A stretch of DNA of 64,000 nucleotides from Sulfobacillus thermotolerans (GCA_002951815.1 CP019454.1:2852001-2916000); one strand, 5' to 3'. Numbered from the stretch's first letter, positions 21,869-31,672 are shown. Made by a program: numbers and translations. The notes: generated by a model not told the origin, from the sequence alone.

Positions 21869-22772
21869 GTTCATCCTCCTTGTCGGCAATTCGTGCCGTA
21901 ATCCTGACGGCCAAATGTCCTCCCATACGGCCAGCCAGCACTTGAAATTTTTCTTGATGCGCGACAGTCATCACGAGCGGTTGATCGTAGCGGTTCTTTA
22001 AGATCACCACATCTCCTACCTTCAATTGATGGAACTCCCCCAAAGACAACGCCGTGCGCCCTAGAACGACTTGGGCCGGTACCTGGGTGTGATGCACATG
22101 TCGCACCATTTCCTGAGGCCGCGGCATAATCTCTTGATCATCTTCTCGCCCTAAAGCATGTCGGCCTAACAACATGGCAAATGGTTGAATGGCGGGATAC
22201 GGCCAGACCCAAGAGAGTTTCCCTTTGTGGCTATCAATGGTAATTTGCTGCTGTTGGACAACCACCAGATCTCCCTCCGAGGCAACCTGGGTGAAAGCAG
22301 GGTTATACTCAATCGCATCCACCGCGGCTTCAAACGGCATAAGCGAGGACCAGTTTTGACTGAGTAAGCTCAACAGCCGTTCCATAATGCGGCGGTAAAT
22401 AGTCTGCTCAATTTCTGTTAATTCGCGGTTGGGAAAGTGCCCTGTGCCTGGTCCCCCTAACGCGCGATCAATCATCGCGAGGGTGACTTCGGGCGAACTT
22501 TCAAAGAGACCAGAACCCGACTGATTAATGGTAAAAAGCGCTAACACACTCGGAATCGCCACGGTCTCCACATACTGCTCATAAGGCATCTGCTCGGTGC
22601 TCAAATGCTGGATTTGTACGGGCGTGCGCAGGTAGGTCGACAAGAAGTTTGACGCCATACGCAGATATGACTCCATCATCAACGTAATGGCATCCAACTG
22701 CAAGCGGCTGAGCTGATGCGGCCGTTGAAAATCATACGGCCTTACTTCTTTAAGATCTTTGACGAGTCCCAT
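21852..22772 (-). CDS. fliM: Flagellar motor switch protein FliM, lacking the CheY-binding N-terminus
   Basis: This 306-residue protein starts at ATG 22772 with GAGAGG upstream. It begins almost at the YDFQRPHQLSRLQLD segment of the middle domain. It has the RALGGPG loop and a C-terminal SpoA domain (QVVLGRTALSLGEFHQLKVGD). The usual N-terminal LSQ(D/E)EIDALL peptide that binds CheY~P is absent, and translation upstream in the same frame does not supply it. That motif occurs instead at the N-terminus of the FliN-like protein at 54412-54855. Confidence 0.9.
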   Translation of the reverse strand: MGLVKDLKEVRPYDFQRPHQLSRLQLDAITLMMESYLRMASNFLSTYLRTPVQIQHLSTEQMPYEQYVETVAIPSVLALFTINQSGSGLFESSPEVTLAMIDRALGGPGTGHFPNRELTEIEQTIYRRIMERLLSLLSQNWSSLMPFEAAVDAIEYNPAFTQVASEGDLVVVQQQQITIDSHKGKLSWVWPYPAIQPFAMLLGRHALGREDDQEIMPRPQEMVRHVHHTQVPAQVVLGRTALSLGEFHQLKVGDVVILKNRYDQPLVMTVAHQEKFQVLAGRMGGHLAVRITARIADKEDEHGGKQ

Positions 22773-22813
22773 CCTATTTCCTCTCTTTTCATCCGCCTCA
22801 TTTCCATCGCGAA

Positions 22814-23290
22814 TTACTGGGTCATAAGCGATGAGAAGTATATGGGGCCAATCGTATTCGGGCCAAAAATCGATTCCAAAACCGTTCGCACCTGCGTCTT
22901 AAATGTCGACAACCCTCCGGACGCCGTAAACTCATGGTAGGGAGTACTGCGGGCTAGATTAATCAAATCATTACGGATGCGCGCATCAAGAACCGGAGAA
23001 CCCGTTCCCGATCCCCCTTCAGCCCCTGCCTTGCTTCCCCCTTGGCTCGTTAAGGCCGCTAATGCTACATCAAATTCCACATTAAAGCTGACATAATGCC
23101 CAGAACTGCCTAAGTTGCTTTCAATACCGGATTCCGTAACCGAAACAGCTGTCAGAGGATTATACGGCAATGCTTCCACCACGGGTTTCGGCGCATGGCT
23201 CAACAAGGACGGATCCCCAAAAATCAAGCCAGCCGCACCAGCTCCTGCCCCCAACAAAAATACGAGAACAAACACCAAAAACTTTTTCAT
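22814..23290 (-). CDS. fliL: Flagellar basal body protein FliL
   Basis: This 158-residue protein has one N-terminal transmembrane helix (FLVFVLVFLLGAGAGAAGLI) and a periplasm-side domain with YVSFNVEFDVAL, ARIRNDLINLARSTPYHEF and TVLESIFGPNTIGPIYFSSL, as in FliL. FliL surrounds the stator and modulates torque. It lies directly upstream of fliM. A plus-strand transglycosylase gene diverges from it 87 bp away. Confidence 0.85.
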   Translation of the reverse strand: MKKFLVFVLVFLLGAGAGAAGLIFGDPSLLSHAPKPVVEALPYNPLTAVSVTESGIESNLGSSGHYVSFNVEFDVALAALTSQGGSKAGAEGGSGTGSPVLDARIRNDLINLARSTPYHEFTASGGLSTFKTQVRTVLESIFGPNTIGPIYFSSLMTQ

Positions 23291-23377
23291 CCTGAAAATC
23301 CTCCCTAAAATCCCCCTAATTGTTCCTCAATCGCGCACGGTGCCTGTACACTGAAATCGAGGAGGGTACCTTGAACA

Positions 23378-23914
23378 ATGGAACCATTACTGTTATGGGC
23401 GCTTGAAACCCTATTTTTCAATGAATTTACCCCACCAAGCACCTTGCCCAGCCCGTTTGCCACGGCGCTGTCAGAGGCCCAAAACAACGCAGCCACCCCA
23501 GAATCTTCGCAACCGTCCGCATCCATTGAAGCCTCTATTCAGCAAGCGGCCGCCAGCACGGGTTTGTCGCCCGCTTTGCTTCAGGCCGTAGCCACGGTTG
23601 AGTCGTCTTTGAATCCCGAAGCCGTCAGTTCGGCGGGCGCTGTTGGAGTCATGCAATTGATGCCAGGTACGGCGGCAGAGTTGGGCGTCAATCCCTATAA
23701 TGCTGAGCAAAACATCATGGGGGGTGCCGAATATCTGAAAAGCTTGTTCGACTCGTTTCATGGCAACCTCCCTTTAGCCATCGCGGCATACAATGCGGGT
23801 CCTGGTGCGGTAGACCATTTTGGTGGCATCCCGCCTTATGAACAAACGCAGCAATACGTACAAAAGGTGCTCGCTACCTATCAAGCGCTGGCGAATACGC
23901 CGTCACCGTCTTAA
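23378..23914 (+). CDS. Lytic transglycosylase (SLT domain)
   Basis: This 178-residue protein has its GAGGAGG 15 bases before the ATG. The domain at about 55-165 has the catalytic Glu in LLQAVATVESSLNPEAVS, GAVGVMQLMPGTAAELG, and AIAAYNAGPGAVDHFGGIPP, the soluble-lytic-transglycosylase signature. It has no clear signal peptide, so export may use the flagellar system, as for FlgJ-type enzymes that open peptidoglycan for the rod. It is the only plus-strand gene inside the minus-strand flagellar block, and it overlaps the facing flgG by 4 bases. Confidence 0.85.
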   Translation: MEPLLLWALETLFFNEFTPPSTLPSPFATALSEAQNNAATPESSQPSASIEASIQQAAASTGLSPALLQAVATVESSLNPEAVSSAGAVGVMQLMPGTAAELGVNPYNAEQNIMGGAEYLKSLFDSFHGNLPLAIAAYNAGPGAVDHFGGIPPYEQTQQYVQKVLATYQALANTPSPS

Positions 23915-24687
23915 GTCGTAATTTGTGTTAATCCGCGGCTCAGCGTTTCTTGGACGCTCATGACTTTAGCGCTTGCGGAATAGGCCGTTTGGGCCACAAT
24001 CATATCAACAAGCTGCGACGCGAGACTTACGCCGCTGCCATTGAGGGCTCCATCCTCCAGCGTTCCAGCCCCTTGGGTGCCGGGCGCTGCGAGGATAGCT
24101 GGGCCCGAAGCCAAAGAGGCTTGATAGAGGTTATGACCCACACTGATCAACCCTTCAGGATTAGCAAAAAGCGCCAAAGATATCTTGCCAATGGCTTTTA
24201 GTGGTTGCCCAGCTGGCCCCGCCATCACCGTTCCATTGGGCGCAATGGCCCATTGTTGACCAGGCGGCACCGTCACCGGGGGATCTAACAAACTGCCCCC
24301 TGGCAAAGTTAGCTGCCCCTGACCGTCTTCTTGCAGCGACCCATCGCGGGTATAGGCCACTGTCCCGTTAGCGGTTTTGACTTGAAAAAACCCTGAGCCA
24401 TTGATGGCCACATCATGGGGATTCGAGCTGGACATCATTTGGGTACCAAACAAGGCGACATCTTGACTCATAAACGCCCCCGCAGTATAGCCTAATTCCG
24501 GCTGCACCGTCTGGGACCCCACCATGCGGCCTGCTGCGCGACTCACCACATTGGGGCCGTTACTAAAAGCCGTGAGCCGCTCGCCATAGCCGGGAGTTTG
24601 GTTGTTGGCCACGTTGCTCGCAATCGCATTTAACCACAAATTACTAACCTCAATCCCACTTTGGGCTGCATGCAGCACACTAAACAT
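23911..24687 (-). CDS. flgG: Flagellar basal-body rod/hook protein, FlgG-like
   Basis: This 258-residue protein has GTAGGAGG 9 bases before its ATG. It has the N-terminal rod signature (LWLNAIASNVANNQTPGYGE), the central GSGFFQVKTANGTVAYTRDG hook motif and the C-terminal LVDMIVAQTAYSASAKVMSV helix. It forms the distal rod. Which of this gene and the next is FlgG or FlgF cannot be fixed by eye. Confidence 0.8.
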   Translation of the reverse strand: MFSVLHAAQSGIEVSNLWLNAIASNVANNQTPGYGERLTAFSNGPNVVSRAAGRMVGSQTVQPELGYTAGAFMSQDVALFGTQMMSSSNPHDVAINGSGFFQVKTANGTVAYTRDGSLQEDGQGQLTLPGGSLLDPPVTVPPGQQWAIAPNGTVMAGPAGQPLKAIGKISLALFANPEGLISVGHNLYQASLASGPAILAAPGTQGAGTLEDGALNGSGVSLASQLVDMIVAQTAYSASAKVMSVQETLSRGLTQITT

Positions 24688-24727
24688 CTCTAACGCCTCC
24701 TACCTTGTCATTTGCCATGCTGGTCAC

Positions 24728-25456
24728 TTACCCAAGAACCCCCAAGGCTCCAGCCGTCTTCAGCCGAGTGCTTTCTTCATTCACCAAGGACGTCAGGGAC
24801 TGATAGGTTTCTTCGGCTTGCATCAAATCCACGGTCTCTCCCGTTAGACTGCCATTTGAGGTGTTGACCGCGCCTTGAATGACGTTTCCCGTAAAGGCTT
24901 GCGGTGTCTTGGACTGATACAAACCTCCCCCCAGACTGGTTAATCCCGCTGCGGGTAAATCGACCAATCCTAACGTGCCAAGCGTGACGTTATTTTGGGA
25001 CAGCACCCCAGTAATACTGACGGTAAAGGGTCCTGGAGCCAGATGCACCGGCTTTCCTGATGACAACAAAACCAGATCGCCATTGGCAGTTGCCAACTGT
25101 CCTTGAGAAGTCTGATGAAACCGCCCATCTTGGGTATAGGCGACGCCACCACTTGGCGTTCGCACGGCAAAAAAGCCGTTTCCAGAAATGGCCATATCGG
25201 AAAACACCCCCGTGGAACGGATGGCACCCGGGGCCACATCGTATTGCGAGATGACGGCTTGTGCGGAAATCACTTGGCCAATGGCCTGGGTGGATTGTGG
25301 CCCTACCGCCAGCACCGTCTGGGGTAAAAATCCCACCACCTGCGTCTTTTGAGCCAGGTAGCCCAAGGAGTTTTGGTTGGCTATATTACCCGCTGTCGCT
25401 TGAAGAATTTGATGTTGCGCTAACAAGCCTGATGCCGCGGTATATAAAGCATTCAT
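24728..25456 (-). CDS. flgF: Flagellar basal-body rod/hook protein, FlgF-like
   Basis: This 242-residue protein has AAAGGAGACACC upstream. Its N-terminus MNALYTAASGLLAQHQILQA and QATAGNIANQNSLGYLAQ, the central GNGFFAVRTPSGGVAYTQDG and the C-terminal TVDLMQAEETYQSLTSLV are rod-protein motifs. It lies 16 bp downstream of flhG and 40 bp before the flgG-like gene. Proximal or distal rod identity is uncertain. Confidence 0.78.
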   Translation of the reverse strand: MNALYTAASGLLAQHQILQATAGNIANQNSLGYLAQKTQVVGFLPQTVLAVGPQSTQAIGQVISAQAVISQYDVAPGAIRSTGVFSDMAISGNGFFAVRTPSGGVAYTQDGRFHQTSQGQLATANGDLVLLSSGKPVHLAPGPFTVSITGVLSQNNVTLGTLGLVDLPAAGLTSLGGGLYQSKTPQAFTGNVIQGAVNTSNGSLTGETVDLMQAEETYQSLTSLVNEESTRLKTAGALGVLG

Positions 25457-25472
25457 GCAAGGTGTCTCCTTT

Positions 25473-26372
25473 CTATGACGGTAACGTAGGCCATAAGGCG
25501 GTCATTCGGGCAACAAACTGTCCAAAGCGCCCGCGCTTTGGCGGCTGAATGCGGTGAATCAGACGGTCGGCTAAGTGTCCAATATCCGTAGCCGCTGGAG
25601 ACGCGGGATACAACAGCAACAACGGTTCTTGTCGGCTTATTGCCCGCTTCGCATGCGGATCCTCATGCACAGTCCCCATAAACTCGACTTTCTGGTCCAA
25701 GACCTTCATCGCCAAGGTGACAATGCGCATCGCCATCTCCTCTCCGCTCTGAGCGGTGGTGCTGCGGTTCATGACCAACTTCAACGCGACGTGGCCTTTA
25801 GCCTCCCAAACGGCTTTAATCAATCCATAAGCATCCGCTAACGCAGGCGGCTCAGGATTGGACACGACCAGCGCCTCGTCGGCCGCCAACACAAAGGCCA
25901 GCACGTTGGCGGCAATGCCCGCACCGGTATCGACCAATAACCAATCACATTCGCTCTCCAACTCCTGAAATCCTTCTATAATCCCCGAGATTTCGACAGG
26001 GTCTAGGCTCGCCAATGCACTAATCCCCGACGCCCCAGGAATGATGCGAATCCCCAAGGGACCTTTTTGCATCACATCGGTTAAAGTCGCCGCACCTTGA
26101 ACGACATCCCACAAGGTAAAGCTGGGCTCATACCCCATTAAGATGTTGATGTTGGCCAAACCAAGGTCGGCATCTAAGATAACCACCCGCTGTCCTCTCT
26201 GCGCTAACGCAAGGGCCAAGTTTAAGGTCAACTGGCTTTTGCCTACGCCGCCCTTCCCTGACGTCACCGCGACCACACGGCTGCCTTGCGCGCGTTCCTC
26301 TAACACCGTTTCTTGGGCCTTAAGACTTTTCTCGCGAATCCACTGACGCAACCTTTGGGCTTGATCAGCCAT
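25473..26372 (-). CDS. flhG: MinD-like flagellar number regulator FlhG
   Basis: This 299-residue ParA/MinD ATPase has the deviant Walker A GKGGVGKS (39-46), VVILDADLGLANINILMGY and the switch segment CDWLLVDTGAGIA. The N-terminal 28 residues contain the short Gln/Arg-rich helix that activates FlhF. The C-terminus has a basic amphipathic end as in membrane-bound MinD proteins. It overlaps flhF by 8 bases, and the pair sets flagellar position and number. Confidence 0.92.
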   Translation of the reverse strand: MADQAQRLRQWIREKSLKAQETVLEERAQGSRVVAVTSGKGGVGKSQLTLNLALALAQRGQRVVILDADLGLANINILMGYEPSFTLWDVVQGAATLTDVMQKGPLGIRIIPGASGISALASLDPVEISGIIEGFQELESECDWLLVDTGAGIAANVLAFVLAADEALVVSNPEPPALADAYGLIKAVWEAKGHVALKLVMNRSTTAQSGEEMAMRIVTLAMKVLDQKVEFMGTVHEDPHAKRAISRQEPLLLLYPASPAATDIGHLADRLIHRIQPPKRGRFGQFVARMTALWPTLPS

Positions 26373-27474
26373 GATATGCCCCGCCTCTCATCAGCCACTG
26401 GGCCAAGCCATCGGCTGACGCCGGTCCGATATCTTCCGGCACATTTTGACCATGCGCGATATACGCCAAGGGCCATTGCAGATCCATCAACGCGCCGAGG
26501 ACCGTACCTGGTGAGAGCACTTCATCCACTTTCGTCAGACATAAACTCACCGCGTGATCCCCTGCTAGCGTCTGGGCGGTCTTAACGAATAGGGACCGAG
26601 ACGCGGTAGCCGGCATACACAAAAGGACGTCTGTAGCGTGAGCGTACTTCATGACACTTTGACTCTGCCGAATTTGCATGGGCTGGCTCAGGCTATGACC
26701 TGGAGTATCCACAAACACCACTTCGGGACTGTGTTCCCGAATGATGGCCGGCAGATCCTGCGGCCGGTTGGCCACGGCAACCGGCACATCTAAAATGCCG
26801 CCAAATGTCTTGAGTTGCTCGACAGCAGCGACCCGGTAGGTATCTGTGGTCACAAGCAGTACAGACCGCCCCAATTCCAAACGCGCATAAGTAGCGAGCT
26901 TGGCAATTGTCGTGGTCTTGCCGGCGCCGGTCGGTCCGATCACAACGATAACCGCTTGTGGCCTTGTCAAGGGCAACACGGGCTGGATCATCAAATGTTC
27001 CGCAGCCGAACGCTGGAGCGCTTCTTGCTGGCTCTCTTTGGTCCCCTCACTAGGCACGCCTTGGGCTAACCGGCGTGCCCACTCTGGAGGAAGTTCTCGC
27101 TCCAGCAAAAAGTCATACCATTCCCCGGCCCCCGGTGCCACGGGCACCGCCTGATCAATCTTGCGGTCGACCTGCGACAACAGTTTTAACACCGCATCCC
27201 AGCGCTCATCTTGAGTTGTCTGGATTCTCTCCACCATTTGAGACTGACCCGCCGCTACTTCATGGGCACTATGAGGCTCGTCTAAAGTCCCGCGTGAATT
27301 TTTGCTCACGGGGTAATCGGTAGCTGCCAAGACGTGATAGCCTTTTTCCCACACTTTCCACCATCGATCTTTCGCCGGGCCCGAGGATAGTAATACCGCT
27401 TCATCCCCGAGTTCCCACTTCGCCCGAATCAAAGCCTCTTCCACCGTCTGACCACTGAATCGTTTGACAATCAT
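26365..27474 (-). CDS. flhF: SRP-type GTPase FlhF
   Basis: This 369-residue protein has the typical FlhF N-terminus (MIVKRFSGQTVEEALIRAKW), a linker of about 90 residues and an NG domain. The P-loop is GPTGAGKT at 180-187, followed by TTDTYRVAAVEQL (DTYR from 211), VVFVDTPGHS and LCLTKVDE. It recruits the first flagellar export components to the membrane. It overlaps flhA by 4 bases (ATGA) and flhG by 8. Confidence 0.94.
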   Translation of the reverse strand: MIVKRFSGQTVEEALIRAKWELGDEAVLLSSGPAKDRWWKVWEKGYHVLAATDYPVSKNSRGTLDEPHSAHEVAAGQSQMVERIQTTQDERWDAVLKLLSQVDRKIDQAVPVAPGAGEWYDFLLERELPPEWARRLAQGVPSEGTKESQQEALQRSAAEHLMIQPVLPLTRPQAVIVVIGPTGAGKTTTIAKLATYARLELGRSVLLVTTDTYRVAAVEQLKTFGGILDVPVAVANRPQDLPAIIREHSPEVVFVDTPGHSLSQPMQIRQSQSVMKYAHATDVLLCMPATASRSLFVKTAQTLAGDHAVSLCLTKVDEVLSPGTVLGALMDLQWPLAYIAHGQNVPEDIGPASADGLAQWLMRGGAYHG

Positions 27475-29507
27475 ATTTCAACCACTCCCATCGTCTTGAT
27501 TCCCACATCACTTTGAATTTCGGCATAAGACAGCACCGACAAATCCTTGAAAAGCCTTTCTGTCAAGCGCTTAAAATACAGCCGCACAAAAGGCGACGTA
27601 ATCACCACTTTAGGAAGCCCTGCCGGCATTTGCTTAAGTTGGGTGTTTAAAGCCCCTACCACGTCTTGAGCCACTTTGGGATCGAGATTTAAATAGGTGC
27701 CAGTATCGGTTGTCTCCATCGCATCCTTCATGGCCTGTTCAATGCGCGGCGACAAGACCACCGCATGCAAGAAGCCTTGCTTAATCAAGGGCTCTGTAAT
27801 GTGACGAGACAACTGTTGTCTTACGGCTTCAGTGAGGAGATCAGGATCGCGTGTCGTGCGGGCGCGGTCCGCCAAGGCCTCTAAAATCGTTGGCATATCG
27901 CGAATCGAGATTTTCTCTCGCAGCAAATTGGCTAACACGCGTTGGACCTCGCCTAACGTTAGCAAGTCGGGCACGAGTTCAGCCACGACCACCGGATGCG
28001 TGAGTTTCACATGGTCGAGTAATTTTTTGACATCCTCACGCCCTAAGATTTCATAGGCATGAGAACGAATGACTTCGGCCAAGTGCGTCACCAAAATGGA
28101 CCCGGCATCAATCACGGTGGCCCCCGCTAATTCGGCCCGGTCTCGCGAGTCTTCGCGAATCCAATAGGCGGGCAAACCAAACACGGGGTCTTTGGTTAGA
28201 ATGGCACTCTCTATCCCCAAGTCTTGTCCCCCCATCGCCAAAAAACGGTCCGGACGCACTTCCGCTACGGCGATACTGGCGCCACGAACGCGAATGCGGT
28301 ATTGATTGAGACTTAAGTCCAAACTGTCACGTACCCGCACGGGAGGAATAACCAAGCCCAGCTCTGTCGTAATTTGCCGCCGCAAAGCGACAATGCGGTC
28401 GCGCAAATCCTGCCCCGCTTGTCCTCCCACTAAGGGCACCAACCCAACACCCACCTCCAACTCCACGGTGTCAAATCCAATCAACTGCATCACCGCTTCG
28501 GGACGCTTGTTGAGATTTTCGGCTTCTTGGCTTTGGCGGCGTGCCTCCAATGCCTTCTGCACTTTTTGACGCTGTTCGATGCGCCAGCCGAGGTAAAAAA
28601 CACCTGCTCCCAAAACCATAGGCACAAACGGCGGAATGCCCAGTAAAGCCAATAAAAAGAGCACAATCGCCACAATGTAGAGAACACGGGGTAATTGCGT
28701 TAATTGGGACAGGACATCATCGTTCAACGTTCCGGTGGCGCCCGAGCGCGTCACTAAAATACCGGTCGCGGTCGACAGCAACAAGGCAGGGATTTGCGTG
28801 GTGATACCTTCGCCAATGGTGAGAATCGTGTACGTATTCAGCGCAACGCCTATCGCCAAATGCCGTTCAGACAGCCCAATAATTAAGCCACCCACGATAT
28901 TAATCAGCACGATAATAATGCCCGCAATCGCATCGCCGCGCACAAATTTGGATGCCCCATCCATTGCTCCATAAAAGTCCGCTTCGCGCTCAATGTCGGC
29001 GCGCCGTTGTTTCGCTTCGGCTTCTCGTATCATCCCGCTATTGAGTTCCGCGTCCACGGCCATCTGTTTTCCGGGCATCGCATCTAAGGTAAACCGCGCT
29101 GCCACCTCACTGACCCGTTCCGCGCCACGCGTGATCACCATAAACTGAATGACGATCAAAATAATGAAAATGATAATCCCCACGACGACATTGTCGCCCA
29201 CAACCATGCGCCCAAAGGTCTGAATGACCGAGCCAGGATTGCCTTCTAGTAAAATCAGACGCGTCGCCGTCACTTCGAGCGCCAACCGGAATAACGTCGT
29301 TAACAGCAAGAGTGATGGAAAGACGGACAACTCGAGCACTTGGTTGATAAACATCGTGGATACCAAGACCGCAATCGACAAGCCAATATTAATGAGCAAA
29401 AAGAAATCTAAGAGCCAAGGAGGAATCGGGATCACGAGCATTAAAATCGCAATGACGGCGGCGACAGGAACAAAGGCTTCTTTGAGGATCGCTCGACTGA
29501 ACTTCAT
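27471..29507 (-). CDS. flhA: Flagellar export gate protein FlhA
   Basis: This 678-residue protein has about eight transmembrane helices in the first 320 residues. It includes the FHIPEP-family signature (SVFPSLLLLTTLFRLALEVT with ATRLILLEGNPG) and a cytoplasmic C-terminal domain that docks chaperones. Its start overlaps the flhB stop and its stop overlaps flhF, each by 4 bases, so translation is coupled. The length is normal for the family. Confidence 0.97.
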   Translation of the reverse strand: MKFSRAILKEAFVPVAAVIAILMLVIPIPPWLLDFFLLINIGLSIAVLVSTMFINQVLELSVFPSLLLLTTLFRLALEVTATRLILLEGNPGSVIQTFGRMVVGDNVVVGIIIFIILIVIQFMVITRGAERVSEVAARFTLDAMPGKQMAVDAELNSGMIREAEAKQRRADIEREADFYGAMDGASKFVRGDAIAGIIIVLINIVGGLIIGLSERHLAIGVALNTYTILTIGEGITTQIPALLLSTATGILVTRSGATGTLNDDVLSQLTQLPRVLYIVAIVLFLLALLGIPPFVPMVLGAGVFYLGWRIEQRQKVQKALEARRQSQEAENLNKRPEAVMQLIGFDTVELEVGVGLVPLVGGQAGQDLRDRIVALRRQITTELGLVIPPVRVRDSLDLSLNQYRIRVRGASIAVAEVRPDRFLAMGGQDLGIESAILTKDPVFGLPAYWIREDSRDRAELAGATVIDAGSILVTHLAEVIRSHAYEILGREDVKKLLDHVKLTHPVVVAELVPDLLTLGEVQRVLANLLREKISIRDMPTILEALADRARTTRDPDLLTEAVRQQLSRHITEPLIKQGFLHAVVLSPRIEQAMKDAMETTDTGTYLNLDPKVAQDVVGALNTQLKQMPAGLPKVVITSPFVRLYFKRLTERLFKDLSVLSYAEIQSDVGIKTMGVVEI

Positions 29508-30595
29508 GGCTCACGCCTCCTTATGGGACGCCCCTGACGCTTGCGTATCAAAAACGCTAAAATATCTGCCACGGCTTGGTAATGCTCTTCCAAAATCGCC
29601 TGCCCAATGGGCAATTCGTAGAGGGAACGCGCCAGCGGAGGATTTTCAACAATAGGCACTTCATAGCGCATGGCCATGTCGCGAATATTTTTGGCGGTGC
29701 CATCAACCCCTTTAGCCACGACGATAGGGGCTGCCATCTTTTTTTCGTCCCATTGCAAAGCCACTGCATAATGCGTGGGATTTGTCACGACCACTTGCGC
29801 ATTTTTTACCTGACGCACGCCCGACCGCCAAATCCGCCGCGCCAGTTCTCGGCGTTTGCCTTTGACACGAGGATCCCCCTCGGTATTCTTGAACTCGTCC
29901 CGAACCTCTTGGGTCGTCATGCGAATCTTTTGCTGAAACGCATAAGACTGATATCCCATATCCGCAATGCCAATGATAAAAAACGCTAAAGACATTAACA
30001 GCAATACTTGCCCCATCATACTTAAAGCCGAATGTAAGGCGCCTCCTAAAGATTCAGCCATCAAGCCCGCATAATCCGCCACTTGGCGGTGGATCAACCA
30101 CGCCGCAAGCGAACCCATGATGGCAATTTTTAAGACGCCCTTGCCGAGCTGCCACATACTGTCTTGGGAAAAGAGGCGCTTTAAACCTTCCACGGGATTA
30201 ATCTTCGTAAAATCCGCCTTCAAACCACTAAACGACAGACGAAAGCCTTTCTCCAAACTGCTCGCAAAGAGCCCCGCGATAACCAGCGGTAGAGTGATGG
30301 GCAGCAAAATGCGAATCATGATGGCAAAAGCTTCAAGCCACGCTTGCCCTAACGCATTGGTGGGGTTTGCCGACAACTGCAACACCATGGACTCTAGAAA
30401 TCCTAATTGGGATCCTGCCCATGGCAAATAATGGCCGATCATCAAGAACCCGACAAACAAGCCTAAAGCCGCTTGAAAATCCGGGCTTTTCCAACTCTGG
30501 CCTTGTTTTTGTATTTCTTGCTTTTTATGGGGTGTCGCTTGGTGGCTCTTCTCTCCCGCCGACGCATAATAAATACGCCCAGCTATTGCTGTCAC
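29504..30595 (-). CDS. flhB: Flagellar export switch protein FlhB
   Basis: The start chosen is GTG 30595 (363 aa): it has GGAGGG 6 bases upstream and overlaps the fliR stop as GTGA. The longer frame to 30652 lies inside fliR. The typical GEKSHQATPHKKQEIQKQGQ start, four transmembrane helices and the autocleavage motif NPTH (in VVTNPTHYAVAL) are present. Cleavage at N-P switches export from hook to filament substrates. Confidence 0.95.
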   Translation of the reverse strand: MTAIAGRIYYASAGEKSHQATPHKKQEIQKQGQSWKSPDFQAALGLFVGFLMIGHYLPWAGSQLGFLESMVLQLSANPTNALGQAWLEAFAIMIRILLPITLPLVIAGLFASSLEKGFRLSFSGLKADFTKINPVEGLKRLFSQDSMWQLGKGVLKIAIMGSLAAWLIHRQVADYAGLMAESLGGALHSALSMMGQVLLLMSLAFFIIGIADMGYQSYAFQQKIRMTTQEVRDEFKNTEGDPRVKGKRRELARRIWRSGVRQVKNAQVVVTNPTHYAVALQWDEKKMAAPIVVAKGVDGTAKNIRDMAMRYEVPIVENPPLARSLYELPIGQAILEEHYQAVADILAFLIRKRQGRPIRRREP

Positions 30596-31371
30596 GGCTT
30601 TCCCTCCAATAACGCTAAAAGCCGACTCACATCGGTAAACGCCTGGTCCCAAAAACTTGGTAAGATTCCCATCAACAACGGCAACATGGCCGCAAACACC
30701 AAGAGGCTAACGCCAAAATTGACCGGCAATGAAAGATAGTAGGCATTCATTTGTGGAAACGCCCGCGACATAATGCCGACCGCCATGTTGACAATAAAGC
30801 CCGCCAATAGCAAAGGAAACGCGACTAATAACGTCATCGTCAACGCGCTCGTCATGAGTCCCGTGACAAACGATAAAGCGGGTAGAGGAAGTGCCATAAT
30901 ATTGAGCCCAATGGCCCGAAAGCTTGCATGCAACGCGATCACCGAGAGTTCCAGCCCCCCAGTCGCCACAAAGACGAAGAGGGCTAAGAGACTTTGCCAT
31001 TCCGAGAGAAAAGAGCCATTTTCGTCGAGCCCAGGATTTGACGCAATCGCCAAGCCCAGACCCAATTCATACGTGACCACCTGACCAGCCATATCTAAAA
31101 CCGCCAAAAACAAGGACAAAATCAAGCCAATCAGCATACCCACGGCGAAATTAACAATTAAATCGAGTCCCCAGGCAAGTCCCGAGATAGAGGCGCTGAC
31201 CTGCACAGAAGGTGACAAAGCCCCCGCTAGGGCCAGAATTAAGGCTACTTTCAGCATGCGAGGCAAGTACGCAGAACTGAGCACCGGGGCGCTGAACACT
31301 AATCCCGCCAACCGGGATGCTACCAAAAAGAATGTTTCCGTTAACTGCGTTGACACCAAACTGACGGTCAT
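30592..31371 (-). CDS. fliR: Flagellar export protein FliR
   Basis: The ATG at 31371 (259 aa) has GAGGAGCC upstream; the frame extends to 31440 but without support. Six hydrophobic segments and the LAGLVFSAPVLSSAYLPRML start are as in FliR. With FliP and FliQ it forms the export gate core. It overlaps flhB by 4 bases and is 28 bp from fliQ. Confidence 0.93.
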   Translation of the reverse strand: MTVSLVSTQLTETFFLVASRLAGLVFSAPVLSSAYLPRMLKVALILALAGALSPSVQVSASISGLAWGLDLIVNFAVGMLIGLILSLFLAVLDMAGQVVTYELGLGLAIASNPGLDENGSFLSEWQSLLALFVFVATGGLELSVIALHASFRAIGLNIMALPLPALSFVTGLMTSALTMTLLVAFPLLLAGFIVNMAVGIMSRAFPQMNAYYLSLPVNFGVSLLVFAAMLPLLMGILPSFWDQAFTDVSRLLALLEGKP

Positions 31372-31399
31372 AGGCTCCTCACACGACTCCCATTGGGTC

Positions 31400-31672
31400 T
31401 CATGGCAGGTACGTAACATGCCAAAAGCTCGATAAGTCATTCTGCGTAAAGGTAATCAATAGCCGCAAAAACCATGGCCCCGCTAAATAAATCATGACAC
31501 CCACCACAATTAACTTAGGCATAAAAGATAGCGTCATATCTTGAATGGAGGTGGTCGCTTGAAAGAGCCCCACCAACAGTCCCACCAATAGCGACGCCAC
31601 GAGAACGGGCCCCAAAATGATGCCCGTAGTGAGCATCGCCGACTGACTCAATGCAATGGCATGATCAAACAT
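31400..31672 (-). CDS. fliQ: Flagellar export protein FliQ
   Basis: This 90-residue protein has two transmembrane helices. The family pattern is ALSQSAMLTTGIILGPVLVA, then LVGLFQATTSIQDMTLSFMP with the conserved Q-x-x-T-x-I-x-(E/D)-x-T-L segment. It immediately follows fliP. Confidence 0.95.
   Translation of the reverse strand: MFDHAIALSQSAMLTTGIILGPVLVASLLVGLLVGLFQATTSIQDMTLSFMPKLIVVGVMIYLAGPWFLRLLITFTQNDLSSFWHVTYLP

Noticed and set aside
29504-30652. Longer FlhB start at 30652
   Set aside because: The added 19 residues lie inside fliR, while GTG 30595 has GGAGGG upstream and a 4-base overlap with the fliR stop.
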